DNA of 21,453 bases from Plakobranchus ocellatus. Lineage: Eukaryota > Mollusca > Gastropoda > Plakobranchidae. Positions 11,201-18,962 of the stretch are shown piece by piece. The stretch is taken from the NCBI GenBank assembly GCA_019648995.1, contig BLXT01000208.1, positions 1,215,943 through 1,237,395 on the forward strand, given 5' to 3'. Position 1 is the stretch's first letter, and each line of letters starts with the position of its first letter. A model generated the notes under the pieces. It made no database searches and was not told the origin of the DNA. It saw only the letters and a list, made by a program, of their open reading frames with translations. The position numbers and the translations under genes are program-made.

Positions 11201-14200
11201 ATCGTTTTTGTATGTACATAGCCTTACACCCTTAAAAAGACTTTAATTTTTAAGAACAGAAAAAAACCAGGCAAAATTATGCCTCTTACTTTTTTCAAAG
11301 ATACATTCACAACAAAAATGTAAAAAGATATTGTTCAGTATGATTTTCTTGGAGCTTCCTGCTAAGAGTATAACTGCTATATTTATCTTTGAAGTCCACA
11401 TCATCGATAGAAACAGGCATGCTAATGAAGAAAACATATGTTTATGTGTATATGAAACATTTGCAGCAGGAACAGGAGTAAATAATGGTAAAGATACAGT
11501 TGACACAATAATCTATTTTTCAGTTACAAAATATGATGGGAGAGTCACCAGTGTTTCATGCTGCTTAGAATCTATTGCTGTGCTTTCTTGGAAGCCTAAA
11601 ACATATTCTGCTGTGGCAGGATTTTTTGGCAAAAGGTTTAATTTTGTGTTTACAATGCTCATATTATTATTTAGAAATATTTATGGGGGCTACTTTCATG
11701 AGTAGCAAAAGCAAGCAAGGAAAAATATAATCTAAAAATAATTTTTGTCTCTTTGGTTTGAACTAGAGACGAGTAGGAGTTGGAAAAAATCCAAGATGAA
11801 GCTGACATGTAATAACTATGTTTTAATGTTACCTGCTAACAGGCATATTTAATAAATCTTATATGTTGGAAAAAATCAGATGCATCTGCATTATTCTTTA
11901 AGTTTTTCTATTTGTTTGGTTTTTTTTTCTTCTAAAATCGAGGTCTGAAGAATAAGAGAAATAACAGTTTAGGGAATGCTTCTGAAGCAAAGTCAAAGGC
12001 CCTTCTTTTAGTTCTGTCTTTTATTTTTAATTTTGACAAGTTCATGCTTCACTTCGCTACCCCTTGTTTCGAGGTCCAACCTGCACATATGTCAAGAACC
12101 ATTAAAAAACAAAATGATTTTAGATTTAAAATACAGATTAAATCCTGAAATCCTTCTTAATTAATATTTGAGAAATTCTTTATTGAAAGGCAGAAATCAT
12201 TCAATGCTGCTTTATCCCATCTGTAGGACATGTCGCAACAATTTTCACCAGAATTAATTGTAAGTTAATTCTCATTTCTAAATGCCCTTCATTAAATGAG
12301 TAACTCTGTGACTGTGGATATTTTCCTTGCATTATTCAGTCACTGACTCTTCTTATCAAAAACATCAAACATTTGAGGCCCATGGCGTGCAGAATTATCA
12401 GAAAAATCAAAAAGAGATAATTATTTCAGTCTCACTTGCTGACCACTCCTCATTGAGCGATGTCACATTTTAAACAAGTTTAATTTTCTTTTCGCTCCTT
12501 GCAGTGTTATTTCTTATCTTTCTGGTGGGTCAGTGTGGCATGGTGAAAAGATTTAACAAGTATCAACCAGGTCCGAGGCCAAAGGTAAGGGAGAAAGATG
12601 ATTTCAATAGATTTATCTACGAAACACATCTCATCTTATATTTCTAAAATTTTAAAAACTTTTCAAAGTAACTTAGCAAAAAAATAAGACAACTTTATTG
12701 TTTGCTTCCCTTTCCATGAGCCAAGGCTTTTTTCGTTTCAAAAGCATAAACACTAAGGGCAATGAGTTATCGATAGACTTTCAACAATTTTTCTAAAAAA
12801 AGAATAGTCTTGTTTTAGCTCAGCATAAGTTTCATTTCACCACCATATGTTTGACTATCCTGTTTTTTTTTTGTTTTTTTTTAATATTTATTAATTGGTG
12901 GGAGCGAGTTTGTTAATGCTTTCTAACAACTGCAGGCAGACCACAAAACTTTCACAGCAGGCATCTGGACCTTCCACTTTGGTTATGACAACAAGGGCTG
13001 GCCGAGCATGGAAAGAGCAGCACAAATGATAAACGACACGGGTTGGTTTTTGTCACTTTAATGTTTTAAAACTTTGGCGCCTGTTTTTTTATTTTTATTT
13101 CAGTTTCTTGGTGTTTGAGATCTCTCAATAGACGTATCATAAAAATCATTTGCTGATACTGTCCCAGTTGTTTTACATTTTCTCTTCCAGGCAAACCCTA
13201 TAAATTTTTATGTCTGCTTGAATTAAGGCAGCATTGAGATTTGTGATACATTAATTTTTGTTTTTATGAATCAGATCAAAGGCTTTAAGGAGGACATAAG
13301 GTTAATTTTAATTCTTTCCTTCTAAGAAACATATTGTTCACCATCAGTCCAAATGAATGGCATCTTTGAAATAGCATATGTGTAGATTTGCTTATTTTAA
13401 ACAACTGCCTTCAGATAGCAAGATTTTCTGCAAATCATTTTTAAGTACTGAATTAAAATTCAAATAAGGAAAAAAATTTTCTTTCTGTCTTTCCCTGTAA
13501 TCTGTGGTTTGCAAGCTCTAACTCATCAAGAGTGGTCTAAGACAAAAGCTGTTTTTAACAGGGGTAGATGTTCTGACTCTTCTTGAGAGTGATGCCTCCA
13601 AAATTTTTCTGGGCAACAACGATTTGGCGACCTGGCTGGGCGAGAGACTCAACTTTTATGTTGACTTTGGTCCGTCAACTAAAGATCATACATGGGGGTA
13701 GGTGCTAATGGCATTACAATAATGAAACCTGTATTCTTTTTTTTTTTTTGGTAGATCTTGGGAAAAAAAAAAGCCTTTACAAGTCTCAAAGGGACGACCA
13801 TTTGTAATGTGCAAAAAAGCTATTTTTTTCGTATTCTCAACCTCTTTCAAGTGTTTAGCTTTGTGTCTTATTGAGTTATGGGTATTAAATGACCCATTTT
13901 GCATGGATGGATCGCACATTGTTTTCAAGGGTATCTGTCTTTTTAATTTACTATTTTTTTTTCCACATACCACTGTTAGAGTTCTTCTTAGCATGTTTTG
14001 TACTGAGTTTTAATTTAATGTATTAGTCAGAAGGAAAAAGTGCTTCAAGTAAGAAAATAGAAATAATTTGGTTTTTAGATACAGTAATGTTTGAGAAAAA
14101 GTAAAATAATGGAAGGAACATTTAACTTTGTATTTTCGTTTCCGTTTTGTAGATTACATGCTGCTGTTCATAAAAACTGTTGTTACATTTAGTTTTGATC

Positions 14201-17200
14201 ATCATTTCAAAGTAAAAGAGAGGTATGATATTTTGACCAATGATTGTGGTTTACTGCTTTAATGGCCGTTTTATTTCTGTGCCTTTTCAGAAATCTAATA
14301 CTTTCAAAGTATCCAATAGTCAAATCAGTGCATCATCTCCTACCATCTCCTGAAGGTAACATGGCTTTTTTCACCCTGTTTAATGCATGCTTAGTTCAGT
14401 ACTTCAATCATATTTCTTTGCCAAGAATTAGTATGCAATTTAGCCTATTGCCATAGCAGTATAAGTGAGCAAAAGTGTGTGTTTTTTCCCTAAGATAACA
14501 AAATGTTTAAATCAATTTTATAATTTGTATTCGCTGGTCATTGCTTAAAGGGAAAAATGTTGCAGTTTTTATCTGCCAAGAGATAGAGGGTGCTTCATAA
14601 TTAAGATGTTGATAACTTTTTTTGCAAAGCATTTGACTTTTTCAAAGTATGTTCTGTTTCCTTTTCTATGTTATGTCTCCTATAATTCTAAGTTCACTTG
14701 TTCATTAGCCAAATTATTAGTCTATCCACATAAAACTTTTGAGCTCTCAATATCTTGATTATTTCGTGGCAGGCCTCCACAGTCCACAAGAAGTTTTTAA
14801 TCTTTTTTTGCGCTCAAATATATGGTGATGAAAATGAGCTTAGATAGAAAGCCATGATTTAAATTAGTCTGTGAAAAACAGATATTTATAGAAGCTCTGA
14901 GAACATTCCTCATAGAAGAGAGACTACAAACGGAAAAGATGTTCTGATCAAATCATTCGCAAATGTTTCTCTTCATAGGTGAGCTTGCCCCAGCCATCAC
15001 TGCCAGCATCAACATAAGCGGCACCATAGTGGACTTTGTGGTCACCCATATGGGCAACGATAGGGACGTCCTAGACCGCAAGCTTCAGTCCCAATACTTG
15101 GCCAAAGAGCTCAAAAATTCGTATGTCGAGTAACATCAATATAGTTTGACTGCATCTTAATGGTATTTTATGAAATCACATATGTTTTACATTCTTAAAT
15201 CTTCTGGATTTTTTGGTATTTTTTTTATATGTAAATTTCATATACTACTCATTAAGGAAGAGATGTGCATCGACAAGATTTTATTTTAGGGCCATCACAA
15301 ATGAGAGATTTTGCAGAAAAAATCTCTTTGCAGGAAAAAATTTCTTTAATGCTTCCCAGAGAGCATTGACCATAGATCTTAAGTAACATCAAACACTGCA
15401 AATTTATGAAAGAATATGATTTGGAAAAAAATATCGATAATAGTAAAACCCCTAGGTATATTTGTTACATTAATTCCTCCAACCCAAAAAATCTAATTTT
15501 GTGGTGGTGGTTGCACTTTTATTTTTTGTATCATGTGAAGCAAAATTAAACAGAAACAGAAAAGAGGGCATGTGTGATGAATCTGAAGAATGTTTTGCAA
15601 CAAGGACATTTTGGAAACTGTTTGTTTGATATGGTGTGTAGCACACCTTTTTATAAACAAATTGATTTTAAACATTTGAACATTAATACAAAAATTTTTG
15701 GATTTTTGTGGCTCTACCCATATGTTATCAGGTTTTTTTTGGGTTTACGCAGATAAGTACGTTATCGTAGAAAAAAAGGTTTATAGTACCGCAACTCCAT
15801 GATTTTATTTATTTTGAAAGTTTTTGTAAAGCCTCTCTTTATTGTTTATCATTTTTCAGATTAAATCCAGCTGTTTTCTTAGGGTATGTCACCTCAGCGC
15901 CTGGTAGTGACAACTATCACCGCTTGCTGACCGATGGAGAGGTGAAAGACATTGACCCATCAGACAAACACAGATGGTGCGAATACATCATGTACAAGAG
16001 GCTTATCAGGTAATAAATCCTGTGAATACATCATGTACAAGAGGCTTATCAGGTAATAAATCCTGTGAATACATCATGTACAAGACACATCAACTTAATA
16101 ACTCCTATGAATACATTATGGACAAGACAATTATCAGGCATTTATTATGTGAATACAATGTGTATCAAAAGCTTATCAGGTAATAATTGTGAGAATACAA
16201 CATGGACAAGAGGCTTATCAAGTGAGAATGGTATAAATAGTTTATATGCAATGGGCATATCAGATAATAAAAAAGTTTACATTAGCATTTTGAGCAGTTT
16301 TGGGGGACTTAAATTTAGAAATGAACAACTGAGAAAAATGATTGCCCAGATGTACAGCACGTTTTCTCAATATTTCATTGAATTTTGAAAAAACTTGGTA
16401 CTATTTTAAAAAAGAAAAGTTTTCAGCATTTTTTATAAGAGGCATTTAGCTTTTAGAAGAGGGCATTCATCAGCCATGTACAACTCATTATCTTTGCTTA
16501 AGACAGTCTCATAACATTTGCTTAAAACACATTTATCAGTATCAGTGTAAGCTAATGTGCATAGCAATATAAAAAATTTTATTTCGACTTTTGATACCTT
16601 TGTTCGTATCAGTAAAATTAATTGCAAATTTGATGAGCTTTGAGCTTCAAGATTTGTTTCTTTTGATCAGCTTTTACTTATTTTATAAATGAGGCAATGT
16701 TGAATACTCAAAGATGAAAAAATGAGTAACCTAGGTGACTGAAAATTTAATTTTATTTGTTTAAAAAATTTTTATAAGGAAAAGCCTTGAAAGAATAACC
16801 CACCTGCATCACTTTGTCACTTTTTTTATGAATCGAAAAATTTTCTGTCATTAGAATGGGCTATGCAAGGATCAGCCATGGAGGCCTGAGTGACACAGAG
16901 GTGCAGATTGGAACCTTCCGTATACCTCAGAACATGAAATCATATCAGGATAACAAGCGAACCACTGTGGCCCCAGAGAAACACAACATTGATAAAAATG
17001 TTATCTTCAACAGCAAGTGAGTGAATGATGAGAATGCTCTACATAGCATGTTTTATGCATTTGAAACAACATCTGTTAAATTACCACAGAAAATCTACTC
17101 TGATTAAGCACTGACCATTTTGCTTTCTCTCTGGTTATAGTAGTTTTTTTCTAATTGAGATGTTTGACAATTTTGTGTTCCATACTTTGATTGAAGCCCA

Positions 17201-18962
17201 GCAATTCACAGAAAAATTGATAACATTCTTCTTACACTTTGATCATGATGAGTTTTTTTTTCTCTTACCCTTCGTCATAATGTGCAGCAATCAAAACTGT
17301 CAGTCTCTCTTTAGCTTTCTTTTCCATCCATAAACCATACATGGTTCAGAAGCTTGCGACTCAGGCAGGCAGATCCTTCAAAAAAAAAAAAAAAATTTGT
17401 AAGATTTTATTTGCATTGAAGATGTTTTTCTCTACATACTCAGGCACAGCTGAATGCATTTCAAGTTTTTTTTTAAGTGGAAGTGGCATGTTCGTTGTAG
17501 TCCACAGTGGCAGTCTTGTGTATGGACAGTCTTGAGGACAGTGCCATGTCCTTGCTTGAAACTTCCAAACCATTCAGCATTCTCCTTACTGAAGTCTGTG
17601 TCAGCACTGATGTCCAGTGTGGTCAGTGACATTCGCGAACTCTTTGCTTTGGCTTGCTTCATCCACAGGCACAAGGCTGAGCAGCAGTCTAACTTCTCTT
17701 CGTTCTTAATATCTCATGTCAGCAGGAAGTTTGATGAACCAAATCAGGATCAGCTGTTTAGTTCAAGAAATGTTGTGGTGTATCCCACTTTGAGGAACTG
17801 TCTCTTTCTTTAGGCTCTTTTTCTTGTCTGTTGCAGAAGACATCAGAGGGCTATTTTGATGCTGACCCTTTTTCCTGGTATCTTTTGTGCTGACATTTTT
17901 GGCCAATTGCACATTTAATGCAAAGGAATTAAGTAGATCTTTCAAGAACTAAGGCCAATTAAATAAAAGAGAAAAGCCCCCTAGATATCAAATTACACAA
18001 GTTGATGGATGTACAAAGATGCCATTTATATACACATGTACATTTCCCTCCATTATTGATGATGTCTGTATTATTTTCAAAATTGAAATAAGCCTCATCA
18101 GACTTTCTCCATTCACTTTCAAATCTTTTGCGTGAAACAAAATTTTAGACTCAGAGCTGTTTCTATTCTATTACTCCTTTACATACTGGGCCTCAACACT
18201 CATTGTTTCCACTCACAGATTCCTCTCTCTACCTTAATCATGATGTGTAGTGCATTTACCAGCTAGTGACTCTTTAGAGGGTAACGTCAATAAACATAAT
18301 TTGGTTGAGGGATGATTGAATTTCTTTAGGCTTGAAAAAATTGAGGCTTGAGATGTCTTTGATTCTTAACTTATGAGAGACAAAAAGCACAAAGTAAATG
18401 GAATATTGGTAGAAGAATCTGATTATGCTGTCTTAATGCATCTGGAGCATGCTATAATTTAAAAGACTACAAGACTCTGCTGATTATGGGTTTCACACTT
18501 TACGTCAGAATTTATATTATATCGATAATATAATTATAAATGGGCAAGATCACCACTCAGAAAGCGCTACTAACAATATAAAATCTGGAATCCAAAGGAT
18601 GGAATGGCAACTAAATTGATATACAAAGTAAAGATCAAGTAAACAGTTGCCAACTAGATAGTGCTTTGACTTTATTACAGTAATTTAATTTAATCATTTT
18701 GAAATTGTCAAGACATTTATTTATTAGTGAGATGTTGGTCATCTAATACTGCTAACTGTAAATCTGGATTAAATCAAACTAGGAAACAAAAGAAAGCAGT
18801 GTTTTTTTAAAATGACATATTCAAATATGCAATACAATGATATTTTTTGTTAAAATCTTTTTTTTGTCCTTCCCTAGGTTTGGCAAGTACCATAGAGGCC
18901 ATGGACATTTTGATCATCATGGTTTTCATATGGATACACCAAAGTATTTTTACAATGATTAA
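2328..18962 (+). CDS. CWH43: CWH43 / PGAP2-interacting protein, 17 coding exons, 723 aa
   Basis: Multi-pass membrane protein of GPI-anchor lipid remodelling. Yeast Cwh43 is required to replace diacylglycerol by ceramide on GPI proteins; the animal protein fuses the PGAP2IP-type membrane half to the EEP-like half. Coding exons: 2328-2463, 4311-4471, 5432-5583, 7187-7341, 7955-8138, 8563-8699, 9312-9427, 10189-10309, 11055-11138, 12505-12584, 12936-13041, 13562-13697, 14291-14355, 14979-15120, 15860-16009, 16855-17016, 18878-18962. All introns are GT-AG and the phases match. About 10-12 hydrophobic segments lie in residues 47-435; the lumenal EEP-type domain spans about 452-690. Family signatures include [12 protein letters not shown] (456-467), LLESDASK (484-491), DFGPST (512-517), HTWG (520-523), [24 protein letters not shown] (600-608), RWCEYIMY (630-637) and the terminal DTPKYF. 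The start ATG has A at -3 and G at +4 and follows an in-frame TGA at 2322-2324. Family assignment is very secure; exact exon edges are inferred from phase and homology, not from transcripts. Confidence 0.95.
2919..4225. mobile_element. Non-autonomous TTAA-type DNA transposon (Kolobok- or piggyBac-like)
   Basis: Perfect 12-bp terminal inverted repeats GGGCAAGTGCGG (2923-2934) and CCGCACTTGCCC (4210-4221) are flanked on both outer sides by TTAA (2919-2922 and 4222-4225), giving a 1299-bp element plus target duplication. TTAA target sites are the hallmark of piggyBac and Kolobok elements. Termini starting GGG fit Kolobok better than the CCY start usual for piggyBac; a PIF/Harbinger element with a 3-bp TTA/TAA duplication is also possible. 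No transposase ORF is present: the longest frames are about 80 codons and match nothing I recognise. It is therefore a MITE-like or internally deleted copy. The interior contains a poly(A) run at 3290-3303, a TATA-like stretch near 3247-3260 and a promoter-like block at 3590-3770. Confidence 0.8.
3595..3764 (-). promoter_or_regulatory. Promoter-like motif cluster inside the intron 1 transposon
   Basis: Read on the minus strand, in order: ETS-type ACTTCCGG (3757-3764), CCGCCCAAT (3707-3715) combining a GC box and a CCAAT box, a perfect CRE TGACGTCA (3681-3688), a weak TATA-like CTTTTAAG (3614-3621) and an initiator-like CCAGTTT (3595-3601). The motifs are seen directly; promoter activity is inference. 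A short minus-strand frame starting [13 protein letters not shown] with a good start context (3489-3554) lies just downstream. Confidence 0.3.
4311..4471 (+). CDS. CWH43: CWH43 exon 2 (residues 46-99)
   Basis: Encodes the first two hydrophobic segments. Motifs [15 protein letters not shown] and FLSPV align with the corresponding start of the human protein (GPMIYYFPLQTLE, FLSPI). Acceptor TTTTCAG, donor TGG|GTAACC, exit phase 0. A stop follows in the intron, so read-through adds only a short tail. Confidence 0.95.
4472..5431 (+). other. Intron 2
   Basis: 960 bases, AT-rich. I see only homopolymer runs and short local palindromes. A GC-richer patch at 4618-4690 looked faintly like a SINE head but lacks a B box. 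Confidence 0.8.
5432..5583 (+). CDS. CWH43: CWH43 exon 3 (residues 100-150)
   Basis: Two hydrophobic segments around the conserved GSLASFQAP motif (human GSIASFQAP). Acceptor GTGAAG is purine-rich at -4 and -3 but sits behind a pyrimidine tract. Donor AG|GTATGA, exit phase 2. Confidence 0.95.
5584..7186 (+). other. Intron 3, carrying a minisatellite
   Basis: 1603 bases, AT-rich; the only strong feature is the 30-bp tandem array at 6441-6715. The acceptor is TCATTTTCAG. Confidence 0.85.
6441..6715. repeat. Minisatellite, 30-bp unit, nine copies
   Basis: Nine head-to-tail 30-bp units begin at 6441, 6471, 6501, 6531, 6561, 6591, 6621, 6651 and 6681, plus a few bases of a tenth. Each unit reads TCTTTTGGATAGGGCATCCA followed by TCCGCGTAAG. 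Variants are few: unit 4 has CATCTA and GTAGG, unit 7 CCCGCG, unit 8 GTAAT, unit 9 TCTGCATAAG. Each unit contains a GGAT-AGGGC-ATCC hairpin and two CpGs. Because 30 is divisible by three, both strands stay open and give repetitive pseudo-proteins ([10 protein letters not shown] and [10 protein letters not shown]); these are not genes. Confidence 0.97.
7187..7341 (+). CDS. CWH43: CWH43 exon 4 (residues 150-202)
   Basis: Hydrophobic segments around [11 protein letters not shown] and [12 protein letters not shown], matching human RYLRIWGFILG and RIWYTSLNPIW. Donor G|GTAATC, exit phase 1. Confidence 0.95.
7342..7954 (+). other. Intron 4
   Basis: 613 bases, AT-rich with a poly(A) run near 7736-7751. 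Nothing else recognised. Confidence 0.85.
7955..8138 (+). CDS. CWH43: CWH43 exon 5 (residues 202-263)
   Basis: Begins in a hydrophilic loop ([11 protein letters not shown]), then encodes a hydrophobic segment and the conserved motif [20 protein letters not shown] (human [20 protein letters not shown]). Exit phase 2 with the weak donor GAG|GTCCGA, which is nevertheless the only site that keeps the frame into exon 6. Confidence 0.93.
8139..8562 (+). other. Intron 5 with trinucleotide repeat
   Basis: 424 bases. A long ATC/ATT/GTT trinucleotide tract occupies 8177-8279, beginning about 40 bases after the weak donor. The rest is AT-rich and featureless. Confidence 0.85.
8177..8279. repeat. ATT/ATC trinucleotide microsatellite
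   Basis: About 100 bases of ATC, ATT and GTT triplets, mostly (ATT)n with interruptions. It generates poly-Asn and poly-Ile frames on the minus strand that are artefacts. Confidence 0.97.
8563..8699 (+). CDS. CWH43: CWH43 exon 6 (residues 263-309)
   Basis: Two hydrophobic segments ([14 protein letters not shown] and [16 protein letters not shown]) with the family YLH motif. Acceptor CCTGCAG, donor G|GTGAGA, exit phase 1. Confidence 0.94.
8700..9311 (+). other. Intron 6
   Basis: 612 bases, AT-rich with poly(T) at about 8777-8798. No other feature seen. Confidence 0.85.
9312..9427 (+). CDS. CWH43: CWH43 exon 7 (residues 309-347)
   Basis: Encodes [19 protein letters not shown] and the beginning of the next hydrophobic helix. 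The MCLWP stretch matches human ASMWP. Donor AAT|GTGAGA, exit phase 0. Confidence 0.92.
9428..10188 (+). other. Intron 7
   Basis: 761 bases. Contains the 14-bp inverted repeat pair described separately and a poly(T) run at about 10147-10160. No coding signal recognised. Confidence 0.85.
9511..9722. repeat. 14-bp perfect inverted repeat enclosing 184 bases
   Basis: TTTAATCTTGGGAT (9511-9524) and its exact reverse complement ATCCCAAGATTAAA (9709-9722). I see no obvious target-site duplication outside, so a small MITE is possible but not shown. Confidence 0.5.
10189..10309 (+). CDS. CWH43: CWH43 exon 8 (residues 348-388)
   Basis: Encodes the rest of one helix ([17 protein letters not shown]), the conserved loop EYTREHTD (human VYARERSD) and another hydrophobic segment. 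Acceptor CATACAG, strong donor GTAAGT, exit phase 1. Confidence 0.95.
10310..11054 (+). other. Intron 8
   Basis: 745 bases, AT-rich, nothing recognised. The acceptor chosen is AACCTTAG at 11053-11054, behind a T-rich tract. Confidence 0.75.
11055..11138 (+). CDS. CWH43: CWH43 exon 9 (residues 388-416), symmetric exon
   Basis: 84 bases encoding a hydrophilic loop [20 protein letters not shown] ending FGHYAK. It sits where the human protein has a polar loop of similar length between two hydrophobic helices. Both edges are phase 1 and the length is divisible by three. The acceptor at 11053-11054 is the one I found that preserves frame from exon 8; the AG at 11021-11022 leads to a stop. Donor AAG|GTATGA. 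Confidence 0.8.
11139..12504 (+). other. Intron 9 with an unexplained 124-codon open frame
   Basis: 1366 bases. A plus-strand open frame runs from 11331 to 11705, the longest in the window. I recognise no domain in it, and in DNA this AT-rich one such frame by chance is plausible. The rest is AT-rich with no feature seen. Confidence 0.7.
12505..12584 (+). CDS. CWH43: CWH43 exon 10 (residues 416-442)
   Basis: Last hydrophobic helix ([14 protein letters not shown]) followed by a basic linker [13 protein letters not shown] leading into the lumenal domain. Acceptor TTGCAG, donor AAG|GTAAGG, exit phase 0. Confidence 0.93.
12585..12935 (+). other. Intron 10
   Basis: 351 bases, AT-rich with T-rich runs before the acceptor CTGCAG. 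Nothing else seen. Confidence 0.85.
12936..13041 (+). CDS. CWH43: CWH43 exon 11 (residues 443-478)
   Basis: Start of the EEP-like domain: [20 protein letters not shown], matching human IWPFRFGYDNEGWSSLERS. Base composition is visibly richer in GC than the introns. Donor G|GTTGGT is non-consensus at +3. Exit phase 1. Confidence 0.96.
13042..13561 (+). other. Intron 11
   Basis: 520 bases, AT-rich, nothing recognised. Confidence 0.85.
13562..13697 (+). CDS. CWH43: CWH43 exon 12 (residues 478-523)
   Basis: Carries the LLESDASK motif (Glu486 is the expected metal-binding glutamate of the EEP fold), [11 protein letters not shown] and [12 protein letters not shown]. Nearly identical blocks occur in human CWH43. 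Donor GG|GTAGGT, exit phase 2. Confidence 0.97.
13698..14290 (+). other. Intron 12
   Basis: 593 bases with poly(T) at about 13737-13750 and an A run. Nothing else seen. Confidence 0.85.
14291..14355 (+). CDS. CWH43: CWH43 exon 13 (residues 523-545)
   Basis: Short exon encoding [20 protein letters not shown], matching human IMALSRYPIVKSEHHLLPSP. Acceptor TTTTCAG, donor G|GTAACA, exit phase 1. Confidence 0.95.
14356..14978 (+). other. Intron 13
   Basis: 623 bases, AT-rich, nothing recognised. Confidence 0.85.
14979..15120 (+). CDS. CWH43: CWH43 exon 14 (residues 545-592)
   Basis: Encodes [15 protein letters not shown], then [10 protein letters not shown] (His568 is a candidate catalytic or structural residue) and [14 protein letters not shown]. 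Matches human EIAPAITLTVNISGKLVDFV and LDRKLQ. Donor TC|GTATGT, exit phase 2. Confidence 0.96.
15121..15859 (+). other. Intron 14
   Basis: 739 bases, AT-rich. Short chance frames on both strands; nothing recognised. Confidence 0.85.
15860..16009 (+). CDS. CWH43: CWH43 exon 15 (residues 592-642)
   Basis: Encodes [31 protein letters not shown] and ends LIR. Human has FLGYITSAPGS and the same RWCEYIMY block. The usual EEP GDxN motif is replaced by GYxTSAPGS, as in the family. Donor AG|GTAATA, exit phase 2. The final 32 exon bases are the first unit of the tandem array that fills the start of intron 15. Confidence 0.96.
15978..16230 (+). repeat. Tandem copies of the exon 15 / intron 15 donor junction
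   Basis: Six units of 41-43 bases. Unit 1 (15978-16020) is the real exon end plus 11 intron bases. Unit 2 (16021-16063) is identical except for one base (TGC to TGT). Units 3-6 begin near 16064, 16106, 16148 and 16188 and are progressively diverged. Units keep recognisable peptide echoes of CEYIMYK (YEYIMDK, CEYNVYQ) in another frame. Intact AG|GTAATA donors recur at 16053 and 16180, and a CAA|GTGAGA site at 16222. Confidence 0.93.
16010..16854 (+). other. Intron 15
   Basis: 845 bases. The first 220 are the decayed exon-junction copies; the rest is AT-rich with no feature recognised. Acceptor CTGTCATTAG. Confidence 0.9.
16855..17016 (+). CDS. CWH43: CWH43 exon 16 (residues 642-696)
   Basis: Encodes [17 protein letters not shown] and the FRIPQN motif, matching human LGYARISHAELSDSEIQ and FRIPDD. 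His650 and Asp655 are the best candidates for the C-terminal catalytic pair of the EEP-like fold. Donor AA|GTGAGT, exit phase 2. Confidence 0.96.
17017..18877 (+). other. Intron 16
   Basis: 1861 bases, the largest intron. Contains a poly(A) run at 17380-17395 and, at about 17440-17900, a GC-richer complex stretch with open frames of 119 codons (+, 17454-17813) and 80 codons (-, 17432-17674). I recognise no domain there. The remainder is AT-rich with nothing seen. Confidence 0.8.
17380..17395. repeat. Poly(A) tract in intron 16
   Basis: Run of 16 A immediately before the complex, GC-richer part of the intron. Confidence 0.95.
18878..18962 (+). CDS. CWH43: CWH43 exon 17, C-terminus and stop
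   Basis: Encodes [20 protein letters not shown] then PKYFYND and TAA at 18960-18962. The human ending is FHMNTPKYFL, so this is the natural C-terminus. The segment before it is unusually rich in histidine. Acceptor TCCCTAG. Confidence 0.96.
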
